Numbered from the stretch's first letter, positions 29,192 to 38,699 are shown. The stretch: DNA of 64,000 nucleotides from Diplonema japonicum (GCA_964019335.1 OZ025729.1:1-64000); one strand, 5' to 3'. Notes: a model not told the origin generated them from the sequence alone. A program made the numbers and translations.

Positions 29192-30406
29192 TTAGATTTT
29201 TGCTGCGAAACGAAGAGTTGCCTTCCCCCTGTTTCTGTTCACAGGAACGTGCGTGGCCAAGCGGTGTGCAGTGTGGAGGAACACAGGCCCCGCCTCAGGG
29301 GGACACAACGGCGCAACTTCATGAAGCATCCACACAGCCTTGAAGCAGTGCTCCTCATCCAGCAAACAAGCAGCCCGCTCGAAGCAATTGTCCCAACAGG
29401 CCTCAGAGGGGACACGAGGCAAGCTCCCCACCACCGCTGCATAATCCCCGTTCAAGAGGAACTTCAGCACTTGCGCTGTAGTTTCAAGGCCAGGGAAACC
29501 TTGTGCAGCATATGCAACAAAGTATGCCCTCAACCAAGACCCTACAAGATCTGCCTTCAGCTTGTAAGGAAGGTCATGCGCCACAGTGTGGTACAGTGAC
29601 CACAGTGAGGTGAAGCCGTGCAGGATGAAGAACTCGTTCTCACTCGCCAGCAGCACAGCCGCTGCGAAAATGAACATATCGTGCAGTGCAGGGAGCAGCT
29701 CGCCTTCGTTGGGGACTGTGGTGGCGCGGCGTAGAAGCGGGAACCGTTTATGCATCGCAAGGGTTTTCTTTTGGAACTCACCACCAGGACGCGAGTCAGG
29801 GTTTGCCACGATTTCCTTCGCCTCCTCCACCGCCGTGCACCACATGCTGAGCATCGACAGCAGCGCCTTCCCATCGCCTGTAACCACAGCAACCTCGTCA
29901 TGTTCCCGCCAAGTGTCGCAGTACATGTAAGCAAGACCTGATGTTACAGCACAAGGGATGCAAGATTCCATGCCAAGACCGAACAGCAGCATAGGGTGGA
30001 ACGCACCTGCGCCAACACCCTTTGACACAGCAGGGAGGCGGGCTGTGGTGAAGGCCGAGATTCCCTTCGTTATGCTGCCCTCTTTGCGGATTGCTTCCTC
30101 CAGCTCCTTGTCGAAGAATGCGGTCAGGCTCTCGTGGTTTTGTCTGTTGTGCATCATCTCCTCAGGGTCCCGCACCTCCTTCACAGGGCCGCTTGGCAGC
30201 GTTCCGATCCGCTTGTTGTATCTCTCGACAAGCTCGTTCACCTCCTCCTCTGTCCGCCCTGTTCGGCTATGTGACACAATGACCCATGCCACGTGGTTCG
30301 TGAGGGGGATCCCGAAGCCGATGTACTCAATAGAGTGCTTGCGTTCCTTCAGAAGCAGCTTCTCAACAGTCCCTGCAACTTGGGAGGCCTTCAAGGTGAA
30401 CGGCAT
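29192..30406 (-). CDS. Questin-oxidase-like protein (AflY/DUF4243 family)
   Basis: A 404-residue protein that best fits the questin oxidase family, known from fungal polyketide pathways (questin cleavage; AflY in the aflatoxin route) but also found in bacteria and protists outside such clusters. Family-like features are an N-terminal NHVAWVIVSHSRTGRTEEEV, where the family has NHLPMALIAL..LGA, then GAFHPMLLFGLGMES, ALHDMFIFAAAVLL, HGFTSLWSLYHTV and a late AYFVAYAAQGFPG. No cofactor motif is apparent, as usual for this helical family. No pathway partner lies nearby, so the substrate is unknown. The ATG directly follows A9, and a predicted acceptor (CAACCACAG) lies 38 nt upstream. Confidence 0.6.
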   Translation of the reverse strand: MPFTLKASQVAGTVEKLLLKERKHSIEYIGFGIPLTNHVAWVIVSHSRTGRTEEEVNELVERYNKRIGTLPSGPVKEVRDPEEMMHNRQNHESLTAFFDKELEEAIRKEGSITKGISAFTTARLPAVSKGVGAGAFHPMLLFGLGMESCIPCAVTSGLAYMYCDTWREHDEVAVVTGDGKALLSMLSMWCTAVEEAKEIVANPDSRPGGEFQKKTLAMHKRFPLLRRATTVPNEGELLPALHDMFIFAAAVLLASENEFFILHGFTSLWSLYHTVAHDLPYKLKADLVGSWLRAYFVAYAAQGFPGLETTAQVLKFLLNGDYAAVVGSLPRVPSEACWDNCFERAACLLDEEHCFKAVWMLHEVAPLCPPEAGPVFLHTAHRLATHVPVNRNRGKATLRFAAKI

Positions 30407-30444
30407 TTTTTTTTTGTTGTTGTGTTAGCCTCTTTATGTGGTCC

Positions 30445-30446
30445 CT
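30445..30446 (-). promoter_or_regulatory. Predicted trans-splice acceptor AG of the questin-oxidase-like gene
   Basis: In sense, AATCAACCACAG is followed by a 38-nt leader ending CAACAACAAAAAAAAATG. It lies within the 128-bp gap after the J-protein stop codon. Confidence 0.55.
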
Positions 30447-30534
30447 GTGGTTGATTGTTGCAAGAATCTAATTGTACAAAAAAGGCAGGAAGCAAATAAA
30501 TAGATAGATGGAAATCGTAAGGGCGTTCGAGAAG

Positions 30535-31455
30535 TTAGTAACGCGGCACCGACGCCGCCCTCCTCCTGGGTGCCTTCTCTTCCTTGTCTAGTGACTTGTA
30601 TAATACGTAGGGGTGGCGCCGTGTTGCAAAGCTCTGCTTCCCACGCCCCCTCTCCCTCTCCCTCTCACGTGTTGCAAGTGTCTTGCGAATTCTCTCATCG
30701 ATATCTTCCTTCTGCTTGGAACACGTCAGCTGCTCTTTCGCTTCCAGCAGCTTAGAGAAGTCATGCACCGGTGTGGAGGTCTTATCAGGATGGGACTGGA
30801 GGGAGAGTGGCTTGAAAGCACGTTTCACATCGTCAACAGAAGAAAAGTGCGGAATCCCCAGCACAGAGTAGGGGTCGAAGAAGGGCAGCAGGCTGTCAGA
30901 AGGCTGTGCTTCCGTCTCGTCGTTGTCTTCCTCTTTACTCTCATCCTCAAGTATGAAATGCTCAAAGATCACATCAGGGAAAGGGCTGCCTATTACCAGC
31001 CGAGCTCCTTGCTCTACCGTGTGCATCACGATGGCAGTCTCATGGGTGGGAACTTTTGTCCCGCATGACGTGCAGAAGCCCTCCCCTGGGGAGAGAGTGT
31101 ATGAGCAGCCGCACACCCTTTCGGCCTCGATTCTTGCGGTGGGTACCACTTGCAAGGCCCTTCCGTGCTCGTTCGCTGCCTTCAACAGCCTGTCGTTGGT
31201 CTCTGATCCGCCCCTTGCCTTCACCACATTGCTCACTTGTGTTGCCCCCGCTGTTTCAATAACCAGTTCGAATCCCATCGTCCTTGCTTCACTATCGGGC
31301 AGCCCACATATCCTCCACCCCCTCGCGTCCCTCAACCCTGCTTCCCAACATCTGCCATCCTTATCTGTCTTCTTTACAATTACCATCTCGTCTCCTTCGC
31401 TACAGGTCACCCCTAAAGGGGTCGTCCCGGGAGGGATCGTAAAGGTGAGCCTCAT
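30535..31455 (-). CDS. J-domain protein with PDZ-like N-terminus and zinc ribbon
   Basis: A 306-residue Hsp70 co-chaperone candidate. Residues 1-70 look PDZ-like (TPLGVTCSEGDEMVIVKK, then WEAGLRDARGWRICG). A small zinc-ribbon-like motif, CGCSYTLSPGEGFCTSCG, has cysteines 115, 117, 128 and 131. An acidic stretch (ESKEEDNDETEAQ) leads to a J domain, DPYSVLGIPHFSSVDDVKRAF, with the HPD triad at 222-224. The J domain is C-terminal rather than N-terminal, with a basic tail ending RRRAASVPRY. The combination is unusual. A role in delivering membrane-bound or PDZ-bound clients to Hsp70 is only a guess. The 128-bp spacing to the next gene downstream fits a polycistronic unit. Confidence 0.75.
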   Translation of the reverse strand: MRLTFTIPPGTTPLGVTCSEGDEMVIVKKTDKDGRCWEAGLRDARGWRICGLPDSEARTMGFELVIETAGATQVSNVVKARGGSETNDRLLKAANEHGRALQVVPTARIEAERVCGCSYTLSPGEGFCTSCGTKVPTHETAIVMHTVEQGARLVIGSPFPDVIFEHFILEDESKEEDNDETEAQPSDSLLPFFDPYSVLGIPHFSSVDDVKRAFKPLSLQSHPDKTSTPVHDFSKLLEAKEQLTCSKQKEDIDERIRKTLATRERERERGRGKQSFATRRHPYVLYKSLDKEEKAPRRRAASVPRY

Positions 31456-31474
31456 TCTTCTTTTCTTTTCCTGC

Positions 31475-31476
31475 CT
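31475..31476 (-). promoter_or_regulatory. Predicted trans-splice acceptor AG of the J-protein gene
   Basis: In sense, GTCTTTAGTCACACAG is followed by a 19-nt purine leader (GCAGGAAAAGAAAAGAAG) and ATG. Confidence 0.55.
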
Positions 31477-31736
31477 GTGTGACTAAAGACGTGGAGAAAA
31501 AAAGGGGGGGAAGGAGGCAGAGGCCCCACTGTTTTTTTTCAATAAGCTCCCGCGCAAAAATGCACTGCTCACCTCATATATCCTGTTTTTCTACGAATTA
31601 CAGCACCAGTCTTCGTTTTTAGACCGCCCAAGCATCAGACTTATAACCCTGGGATGTGGGGAAATTGGGAAAAGATAAGGCTGCTGCGTTCAAAACTTTT
31701 TCCCCCCCCTTCATGGTGCTCCTCGCGTTCGTGAGT

Positions 31737-32101
31737 TCACCTGGTTTCTAGTGTGCTGCACCCTGACAAGCAGCCAGAACCAATGGAAGAAAGATTGGTC
31801 GTCGCATTCGGCGAGTTGATGGTTTCTATTTTGTTGCACCCAAAGAACCAAAGGAATATCAATATTCGTTGATTTTTTTATTCCCCATACAGTGCGATAC
31901 TGTTTTTTTTACATTTGAAGAAGCACAAGAAAGGTTGGTCATCGTATTCAAGTCGATGGCTTCTAGTTTTTGACACTCATATAAAAAATAATGATCAATA
32001 GTAGAAACATTGGGGAGGATGGTCGCATTTGTGACGAAACGCATCGCCATAACACAGCCTGTGGAGTCCCCCACGTTCGAGTGTACGAGTACAACACTCA
32101 C
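31737..32101 (-). pseudogene. Relic of a BspA-type LRR gene
   Basis: Decayed repeats of the same LRR family as the genes at 37.7-39.9 kb. One frame reads VTNATILPNVSTIDHYFLYECQKLEAIDLNTMTNLSC. After a frame break another reads IETINSPNATTNLSSIG, SGCLSGCSTLETR and then a stop. Both match the family pattern LxxIDLxxxTNVTSIGxxFLxxC. The N-terminal ubiquitin-like part is missing. The relic ends 10 bp before the stop codon of the Hsp90-like gene. Confidence 0.75.
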
Positions 32102-32110
32102 TTCTTTTTT

Positions 32111-33751
32111 TTAAAAGGATTCGGGTTCAAGGGCAAGTGACAATATGTTACATATTTCCTCCACGTGCTCGCAGGGGTCCTCGAGGGGGAGGCCCCCAAC
32201 CAGAAGAGCGGTTTCGTAAAGAAGGCGCACGAGCTTCTCCACCTCCCTGCCGGTGATGTGTTCGTTCAACGCCTTAACGATTGGATGGAAGGGGTTGATC
32301 TCCAAGATGTGCCCTTCAGATACAGCGCAAGGGGATTGCACCAAACGGCCTGACAGAATCACACAGTGCACCTTGCCTTGGAGGATTTTTCGTATCGTTT
32401 CACAGAGTGGTGTGAAGTCACCGTCGGTGTTGGGTATTCCCTGAAATGCCAAAGCTGCTTCGCCAAGGTTTCTCAGCTTCTTGTTCTTGAAGTTGCTGAG
32501 CAAAAGCATTGTGCGGACATCGTCAGGTTTCTTCATGAACAGCACCTCCACACCCTCACGCTTGCACCGCTCCATGAGCGGCGAGGTCACAGCAGTGACG
32601 TAGTAGATGTCCTTCTGACCTGCCTTCATCCTCGTCACATAGTCTGCTAGCGATGTCAAGTGTCCCTCCATCGTCTTTGTCGAGGGGTATCTCATCAATC
32701 CAGCAAGCCGTGCGCGGTTGCTTGGGTTCTCTAGAAGGATGCCCTCGTTCAACTGCCATTCGATTGTACTGTACAGCAGAGAGTTGTAGTAGCTATAATG
32801 GTAGTTCGAGTCATTTGCGTTGGCCTCCAACATGTCCAGACACCCTCGCACAAGGTGCTGTCTCACCGTGGCTAGTACACCAGGGTTGTGGATCCCACGC
32901 GAGATGTTCAAAAGGGGGGTCTTCACATTCACAACGCCATCGATGAACTGCAACCAGGTGGGGACGAGGCCGGCACAGCTGTCTGTCACGAACACACCAT
33001 TCGCGAAAAGCTGCACGTGTGGCACCCGCGGGTCATGGGGCATGTACCGTGGGACAAACAGAACAGCACGGAAACTCACATCACCTTCCACAACAAGGTG
33101 TTTCACTTCCAGGTAGTTCAGGTTAATCGTAGTGCTTCTATAAAGGTGGCGGTACTCCTCAGAGCTCACGCTGTTGGGGTCCCTCTCCCATAGATGCAAG
33201 GTCTGTTTGTGGAATACGGTTTCCCTTTTCTTGTCACTAATGAGTTCAATCCGGTAGGTGACGTTGCACAGACGAACAACACTGAGCAGTTTTTGCTTTT
33301 CTAAGTACTCCAAACGGTCGGGCCGCAGGTGGCAGGTCACCCTTGTGCCTGTTTGCATGCGTGGCTTGGTGCGTGCCACTGTGAAGGTGCCACCTCCCAT
33401 GGACTCCCACTTGTAACATCCGTCGGTGTTATGCTTTGTCACCACAGTTACTTTACTGGAAACCATGAACGCGCTGAATAACCTAAAGCAACCTGCAACG
33501 TCACCCAGCTTCCTTATCAGCTCTGCTCTGGTCATACCGACGCCTGCATCTACCACAGTGATCGTTTTGTTTATGCTGTTAATTTCAATCCGTATCCCGT
33601 TCCTCTCTGTCCTTCCCTTCTTATCCAGTGCATCGCTGGCGTTTAAGACCAATTCCCGCAGGAAGGTCCCTTCATCTGCATAGAAAGCACTGGTAGCCCA
33701 GCTAACAAGCTGGTTCGTGTCAGCCTGGAACGTAAACACCTCTTGGCTCAT
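32111..33751 (-). CDS. Divergent, shortened Hsp90-family protein
   Basis: A 546-residue Hsp90 relative (typical cytosolic Hsp90 is about 700). The N-terminal ATPase starts MSQEVFTFQADTNQLVS and keeps FLRELVLNASDAL, with catalytic Glu33 and Mg-binding Asn37. It also keeps the nucleotide-binding Asp68 in VDAGVGMT. After KLGDVAG the normal lid and glycine loop (the region ending GQFGVGFYSA) is missing and the chain goes directly to FSAFMVSSKVTVVTKHN, so about 25-30 residues are lost. The charged linker is also absent. Middle and C-terminal domains are recognisable but weak, and there is no MEEVD or KDEL tail. It may bind ATP poorly or not cycle. A frame open over 1.6 kb argues for function. In sense, a T/C-rich tract and TTTAAAG acceptor lie 18 nt upstream. 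Confidence 0.8.
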   Translation of the reverse strand: MSQEVFTFQADTNQLVSWATSAFYADEGTFLRELVLNASDALDKKGRTERNGIRIEINSINKTITVVDAGVGMTRAELIRKLGDVAGCFRLFSAFMVSSKVTVVTKHNTDGCYKWESMGGGTFTVARTKPRMQTGTRVTCHLRPDRLEYLEKQKLLSVVRLCNVTYRIELISDKKRETVFHKQTLHLWERDPNSVSSEEYRHLYRSTTINLNYLEVKHLVVEGDVSFRAVLFVPRYMPHDPRVPHVQLFANGVFVTDSCAGLVPTWLQFIDGVVNVKTPLLNISRGIHNPGVLATVRQHLVRGCLDMLEANANDSNYHYSYYNSLLYSTIEWQLNEGILLENPSNRARLAGLMRYPSTKTMEGHLTSLADYVTRMKAGQKDIYYVTAVTSPLMERCKREGVEVLFMKKPDDVRTMLLLSNFKNKKLRNLGEAALAFQGIPNTDGDFTPLCETIRKILQGKVHCVILSGRLVQSPCAVSEGHILEINPFHPIVKALNEHITGREVEKLVRLLYETALLVGGLPLEDPCEHVEEICNILSLALEPESF

Positions 33752-33769
33752 GAGAGTTGGTTGTCTTTT

Positions 33770-33771
33770 CT
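33770..33771 (-). promoter_or_regulatory. Predicted trans-splice acceptor AG of the Hsp90-like gene
   Basis: In sense, TTTTTTTTACACCCCCCCCC continues into TCTTTTTAAAG, then an 18-nt leader to the ATG at 33751. Confidence 0.5.
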
Positions 33772-35446
33772 TTAAAAAGAGGGGGGGGGTGTAAAAAAAA
33801 CCACCCGAACTGACAAGAACCAAAACAATAAGATCTCGGTGTGCGCACTATTTAATACTAACGCTCCATATTCGCTAAGTGGCCCACCAGAACCCGCATT
33901 TTGAAGAGCTAAAAAAATTTCTAATTGCTTTTTCTAGGGTTGGAATGGATTTATTTGCGTCGCGAATATGGAGCGTAACTATTTACTGCCGACAAGTAAT
34001 GATGTCACCGTTACCATTTTTACCATCGAGGGGTTTGCGGATCATTCTTCCATGTCTTTTCTTTTGCGTTAAAGGCACTTCTCCACCAGGTTTGTACAGG
34101 TTGCATAATCACCACTGCATTCTGTTGGATCTACCTAGGTGTTAAAAATGTAAAACCCCACGCAAATGCATAATATGTAACAAGGAAAAGGAGAAACCCG
34201 ACAAACTGTATTTTTTCGGTTTTGCTGTTTCTACTGCAAAGACCAATGGAATAGATATTCGTAAAGTTATAACCCAAAAGTGAACTTAACACTGCAATGC
34301 GGTTTCGTCCCTCTCCACCGGACCGCGGAACTAACAAGAGGCTTTGTAAAGGCCTAGGGACTCGTCAGCGATGAAGCCACCTCTCGAGAGTTCAAAATAA
34401 CACCCCTTTTCTTTGCTTTGATTGAATCAATATTCGATGCATTTTTATTGGGAAGAGATGAAAACTGCACGGACCACCCAAGCACCTAATAATAATAATA
34501 AAAAGAGACCTAAAAAGAGAAAATGTTTCACGCGTCCTTCTCGCGGAAGAGCTGAGCACCTTCTGGACATTATTAGCTCCCGTCACGTGGCCTTCCTCTC
34601 ACTTTCTCGCATGGCTGGCTGCGTGCAGTGGACGGAGCGATTGATTTTGATGCCACATAAAGACCACGCTAGACATCTACAACAAGGTATATACAGAACC
34701 GTGGGGCCAGCTTAAGTTTTGTATTCAGAACCACCAACATGTTCTTCTGCAAGGAACCTGGAGGAGGGGGGAGTATGTCATGTTGGACCGAACGCAATAT
34801 CACAAAGAAACAACTGGTGGCCGTGACTATAAAGAATAGAAATTACTAGGCAACAGTAGGAAGGGGGGGGACTTTTTTTTCCCTCTCCTTCCGCTGTTTC
34901 TTCCTTTATTTTTCCCACCTGGGTTCTTTATCTCTTTGTTTTGTTTTAGACCAAAGAAGATGAAAGAAACGACCTAGCGGGACACAAGAAGAACAGGAAG
35001 GTGTCAGAGAGGGAGGGGTACATGGGGTGGTAAATAATAATAATATTTGCAATAACTTCTCTATTCTAGATTTAGAGTGGGGGGCGGAAATTAAAGGGGG
35101 GGGGGGGTACTATATTATAGACTGGTAAATGAAAAGGGTCTTTCTTTCTTCTTCTTTCTTTACAAAGAACCTCAGAAATTTTGAGTTTACATTTTGTGTT
35201 TGATAAGTTTAACACACCCACACCCAGGCTGCTGCTGTTGGTATGCTTACTAAAAAGTTTAGGTAGGGAGGGAAAAAAAAAAGCTCCCGCGCTTGGCTTC
35301 AAATATTTCTCCAAAAAAAAAAAAAGAAAAATGTGGTAGCAATGCTATTATTCAAGTCGAGACAGACCCAAGACTGAAGAAATTGGCCAACCCGTGGGTT
35401 GGAATCAGCAGCAGTAGGTACCTCGTTTTTATTATTATTATTCGGC

Positions 35447-35489
<43 letters not shown>

Positions 35490-35655
35490 GTGGCGGTGCA
35501 GGGGAGAAAGAAAAAAAAGAAAAAAAACTTTTTTGCAGGAAAAAGAGCTGGCGCTTTTATTGGGAAAAAAAGGGGGACTATGACTGAATAATAAAAAAAA
35601 AAAAAAAGCCTGCCGTGACTCTTCCTTTCGAAGGAAAAAAAAAAAAAAAAAAGAA

Positions 35656-35726
<71 letters not shown>

Positions 35727-35776
35727 AGAGCGGAAGAATGAAAGGAGAACAAAAAAAAAAAAAAAATTACACCTCT
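33772..35776. other. Intergenic with an inverted-repeat element
   Basis: No confident gene. A plus-strand 97-codon frame at 34422-34715 (basic KKRPKKRKC stretch) and a minus frame at 34131-34337 resemble nothing known. At 33979-34010, 'actatttactgcc.acaagtaatgatg' resembles sequences at 57098 and 62815. A run of A's with few interruptions spans 35655-35725. Confidence 0.55.
33861..33976. repeat. Short inverted-repeat element (MITE-like)
   Basis: Perfect 15-bp ends acgctccatattcgc (33861-33875) and gcgaatatggagcgt (33962-33976) enclose 86 bp without coding potential. The motif after the right end recurs at 57.1 and 62.8 kb. Confidence 0.75.
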
Positions 35777-36883
35777 TTACTTGATCTCTTTTTTGCACGC
35801 AAACCCATACTTCTCGTTCACGATGGCAACAGCAGCACACATGTTCTTCATCTTCCTCTCCGCGATCTCAGACGGGAGCATCATCATACCGCAATCAGGC
35901 GACACCATAAGCTTCTTAGTCGGCAGTGCTTCGTACACGGCAGCCACACGGGCAGCTATCTCCTCAGGAACCTCAATCTTTGTTGACGCGATGGCGATGG
36001 TTCCAAGAACAAGACCCTTGTTCCGGAAAAGAGAAAACAGCCCAGTTTCGTTAGGACGGTGCGCGTCTTCCAAACAAATATAATCGTAAAGGTTAGACGG
36101 CCCATCCATGACCTCAAGCAGATCGAAGTATGCCTGGGGGTCAGCTCGCTTGTACTCCTTCTCATTATCGAGTGAAGACGGATATCCACAGCAAATGTGG
36201 ACGTGTGTTGTGACATGTGGGAAATTCTCCTTCACACTGTCGAAGCAAGCATTTAAATACTTCAGCCCTGTCTGTACTGCAAAAGACGGGTTTCTTGCGA
36301 AAACCGGTTCGTCAATTTGAATGTGTTCCACCCCCGACCCTGCAAGGTGCAGCACCTCACTGTTGATTGCGGCAGCCAGGTCCTTCAAATATTCCTCGTC
36401 GTTCTGGTAAAATTTGTTTAAAATGGTATCACGGATAGTCGTGGGGCCAGGGAGGGTCACTTTTAACCCAGATGCTGCTTCTTCGCCAACAAGCATTTTT
36501 GCCAGTACAGCTTCGGCTGCAAGAAAATGTTCTCTTGGTTGGATTTTTGAACGGACGACAGGAGCATGGTAAGAGTATGCCCCGCCCCTGCAGGACATTT
36601 CTTCAAGATCTTCGCAGTCAACGCCGTTTAGGTGGCAGCAGTGGTACGAGATGTAATCCCCTCTTCTCACTTCGCCGTCTGTGGGGTAGTCCACACCTGC
36701 CTCCACCTGCTGTTTCATAACGTCTCTCACGCCCCTCATCTCTTCGACCTCCTCCATTTTTGTCTTTTCCCTGGTGTATTTCGTGAACTCTTTCACAAAG
36801 ACAGAGACGTCTGTGTTGCGCCAGTCAGGGATCTTAAGATACCCTGGTTTTGGGTACGATCCAATCATCGTGGTTTTGATCAT
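35777..36883 (-). CDS. MetE-like cobalamin-independent methyltransferase (C-terminal-domain type)
   Basis: A 368-residue protein of the zinc-dependent UROD/MetE superfamily, equal to the C-terminal catalytic half of cobalamin-independent methionine synthase. These proteins move a methyl group from a folate or other donor to a thiol. It begins IKTTMIGSYPKP, typical of the family, and has DYPTDGEVRRGDY, a phosphate- or substrate-type PGPTTIRDT, and IQIDEPVFARNP. Likely zinc ligands are H229 and C231 (HVHICC) and C331 (SPDCGMM). The missing N-terminal half suggests a core-MetE-type enzyme, or one using another methyl donor. The ATG is joined to a run of A21, and a predicted acceptor (TAATCTCAG) lies 39 nt upstream. 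Confidence 0.82.
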   Translation of the reverse strand: MIKTTMIGSYPKPGYLKIPDWRNTDVSVFVKEFTKYTREKTKMEEVEEMRGVRDVMKQQVEAGVDYPTDGEVRRGDYISYHCCHLNGVDCEDLEEMSCRGGAYSYHAPVVRSKIQPREHFLAAEAVLAKMLVGEEAASGLKVTLPGPTTIRDTILNKFYQNDEEYLKDLAAAINSEVLHLAGSGVEHIQIDEPVFARNPSFAVQTGLKYLNACFDSVKENFPHVTTHVHICCGYPSSLDNEKEYKRADPQAYFDLLEVMDGPSNLYDYICLEDAHRPNETGLFSLFRNKGLVLGTIAIASTKIEVPEEIAARVAAVYEALPTKKLMVSPDCGMMMLPSEIAERKMKNMCAAVAIVNEKYGFACKKEIK

Positions 36884-36922
36884 TTTTTTTTTTTTTTTTT
36901 TTTTGAGATTTGCGTTGATGGC

Positions 36923-36924
36923 CT
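36923..36924 (-). promoter_or_regulatory. Predicted trans-splice acceptor AG of the MetE-like gene
   Basis: In sense, TTAACTAATCTCAG is followed by GCCATCAACGCAAATCTC, then A21 running into the ATG. Confidence 0.5.
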
Positions 36925-37699
36925 GAGATTAGTTAATCAGATGATAACGAGCCGCATTATAAGTATGAGAGGGAAAGAAGGAAGAAGGGAAAAAAAAAAA
37001 AAAGGCTAGATACTACATTTTTTTTTTTTGATTTAAACATTCCACCAGACGGGGGAGAAATAAAGTAATCTCAGGTCTGGGACACAAAAAAAAAATTCGG
37101 TTTTTTTTTTTTTCTTTTTTTTTTCTTTTCTTTTTCTTTCTTCCTTGACTGAAAGAGCCGGGAGGTAGAAAAGAAGAAGAAAAAAAGGCGGGGCTATACA
37201 AGTCAATCTTGACTTGCTTTCACCAGGAGGGAGCGCCAGTATGGCGATTACGTTTGGTTCTTAGCTATGAAACGGTGCAAAAAACAACAACCGGAACTAA
37301 GAAAAAACTCAAAAGAGAAAGAAAGAAAGAAAGAAAAGAGAGACATTCAAAGGGTGCCTGCAGTATGTGGCAGGACTCCTGAAGGGTCTCTCTCTATCTC
37401 TTGATCGATCCTTTCTGCTATGGTGGCCTTCGGCCCCTCAAAAAAAAAAGAAAATTCAGACATTTTTTTATCATGGCCAGATGCGGCTTCAAAACAAAAA
37501 AAAAGGGAAAAAGGAAAAAAAAAATAGGGAGGAAAATATGTTTTTTTTTTTTTTTTTTTTTTTTTTTTCTTTCTTTTTTTTTTTTGTTCTTCTCTTCAAG
37601 TGGTGGGGATAAAATGGAGATATAAAGAAGTACTTCAGATGAAAGATGAGAGAAATAAATTAATCAAAAAAAAGAAAATACACAAAATTCGGTTTCAGC
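36925..37699. other. Intergenic, repeat hairpin copy 2
   Basis: Homopolymer-rich sequence without a gene. The hairpin cctgcagtatgtggcagg at 37357-37374 repeats the one at 24272. A T30 run spans about 37540-37570. Confidence 0.55.
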
Positions 37700-38668
37700 T
37701 CAGGACACAACGCATTCACAACAGGATTTCAGCTGCTCCTGAATTGTTGGGGGGTCAGCAGACGTTCTCATGAACCCGGATCCGACAGATGTAGTCGGTT
37801 TCTTGAAATGAGTCAGGTCGACGGGGCCAAGGGACGGGCAGTACCCGAGAAAGTTATCCCCGACAATTCTGATACGGTGAAGCTGGCTGACATCAATTGC
37901 TGTGAGGGAAGTACAGCTGCAGCAACAACTGTCGCCGACAGACGTCACGTTGCTTAACGGGCTGAGGTCCAACTCCTTCAGAGATTTACAGCAAAGCAAA
38001 AAACCATCCCCGATAGAGGTAACGTTTCCCAACGGGCTCAGATCTACCGATTCCAGAGCGTCACAGTTTGCAAGGAAGTGGTTGTCGATCCTCCTGACGT
38101 TCCCACACAGGGATAAATCAACTGTTCGGAGGGATGTGCACTTATACAAGAAACAATATCCAATGGATCCAATGTTCCTCAGGTCTGTCATGTCCAGCGT
38201 CACGAGGTCCTTGCACCATGATAGGAACTTGTCCTCGATGACGGTCACGTTCTGCTCTGGGTCTGTGATTTTTAGGTTGCGAAGGTTGTCCGGGATGTGT
38301 AGCTTCTCCAGGAACAGCCTTGTCCTTGCAGACACGTTGATCTCTAACACGGTCTCGGGGTCTTCCTGCAACCGCAGTGTTATGTCTTCCCGCCTTCCGG
38401 ACAGCTCCTGCACGGCCACGCACATGCGGTTCTCCTCCTTGCACAACATTAACAGCTCGCACCCTTGTTCCATCCCCAGCTGGTGCGCCTCCTCCTCGCC
38501 GCGTGTGTGCTTATCAAGCATCTCGCCTTCCAGGTGCAAGGTGAACTCAACTCTCACCTCGGAAACTGTTTCCGCCTTCTTATAAAGGTCCCCCACCGTG
38601 TCTGCTTCATCCAATTCTATCTCGTGTGCTGCGCCAGAAGGTGCTTTAATGAACACAGTGAGGCTCAT
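37700..38668 (-). CDS. Ubiquitin-like + BspA-type LRR protein A
   Basis: A 322-residue member of the local family. Residues 1-78 form a ubiquitin-like fold: SLTVFIKAPSGAAHEIELDE matches the beta-hairpin MQIFVKTLTGKTITLEVE of ubiquitin, then TVGDLYKKAE, then FTLHLEGEMLDK in place of LIFAGKQLED. It lacks a terminal GlyGly. A linker of about 80 residues (ITLRLQEDPETVLEINVSA) follows. About six 25-residue LRRs, such as VDLSPLGNVTSIGDGFLLCC and LDLSPLSNVTSVGDSCCCSC, follow, ending in a Cys-containing tail. Function is unknown. The architecture suggests an intracellular adaptor. The start is the ATG after A14, with an upstream acceptor-like AG. A longer in-frame extension to 38740 is less likely. 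Confidence 0.82.
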   Translation of the reverse strand: MSLTVFIKAPSGAAHEIELDEADTVGDLYKKAETVSEVRVEFTLHLEGEMLDKHTRGEEEAHQLGMEQGCELLMLCKEENRMCVAVQELSGRREDITLRLQEDPETVLEINVSARTRLFLEKLHIPDNLRNLKITDPEQNVTVIEDKFLSWCKDLVTLDMTDLRNIGSIGYCFLYKCTSLRTVDLSLCGNVRRIDNHFLANCDALESVDLSPLGNVTSIGDGFLLCCKSLKELDLSPLSNVTSVGDSCCCSCTSLTAIDVSQLHRIRIVGDNFLGYCPSLGPVDLTHFKKPTTSVGSGFMRTSADPPTIQEQLKSCCECVVS

Positions 38669-38699
38669 TTTTTTTTTTTTTTCTTCTTTTGGGTGGAGT

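Noticed and set aside
34422-34715. 97-codon frame with a basic KKRPKKRK stretch
   Set aside because: Opposite to the block direction, no domain, flanked by repeats. Could be an element relic, but nothing supports it.
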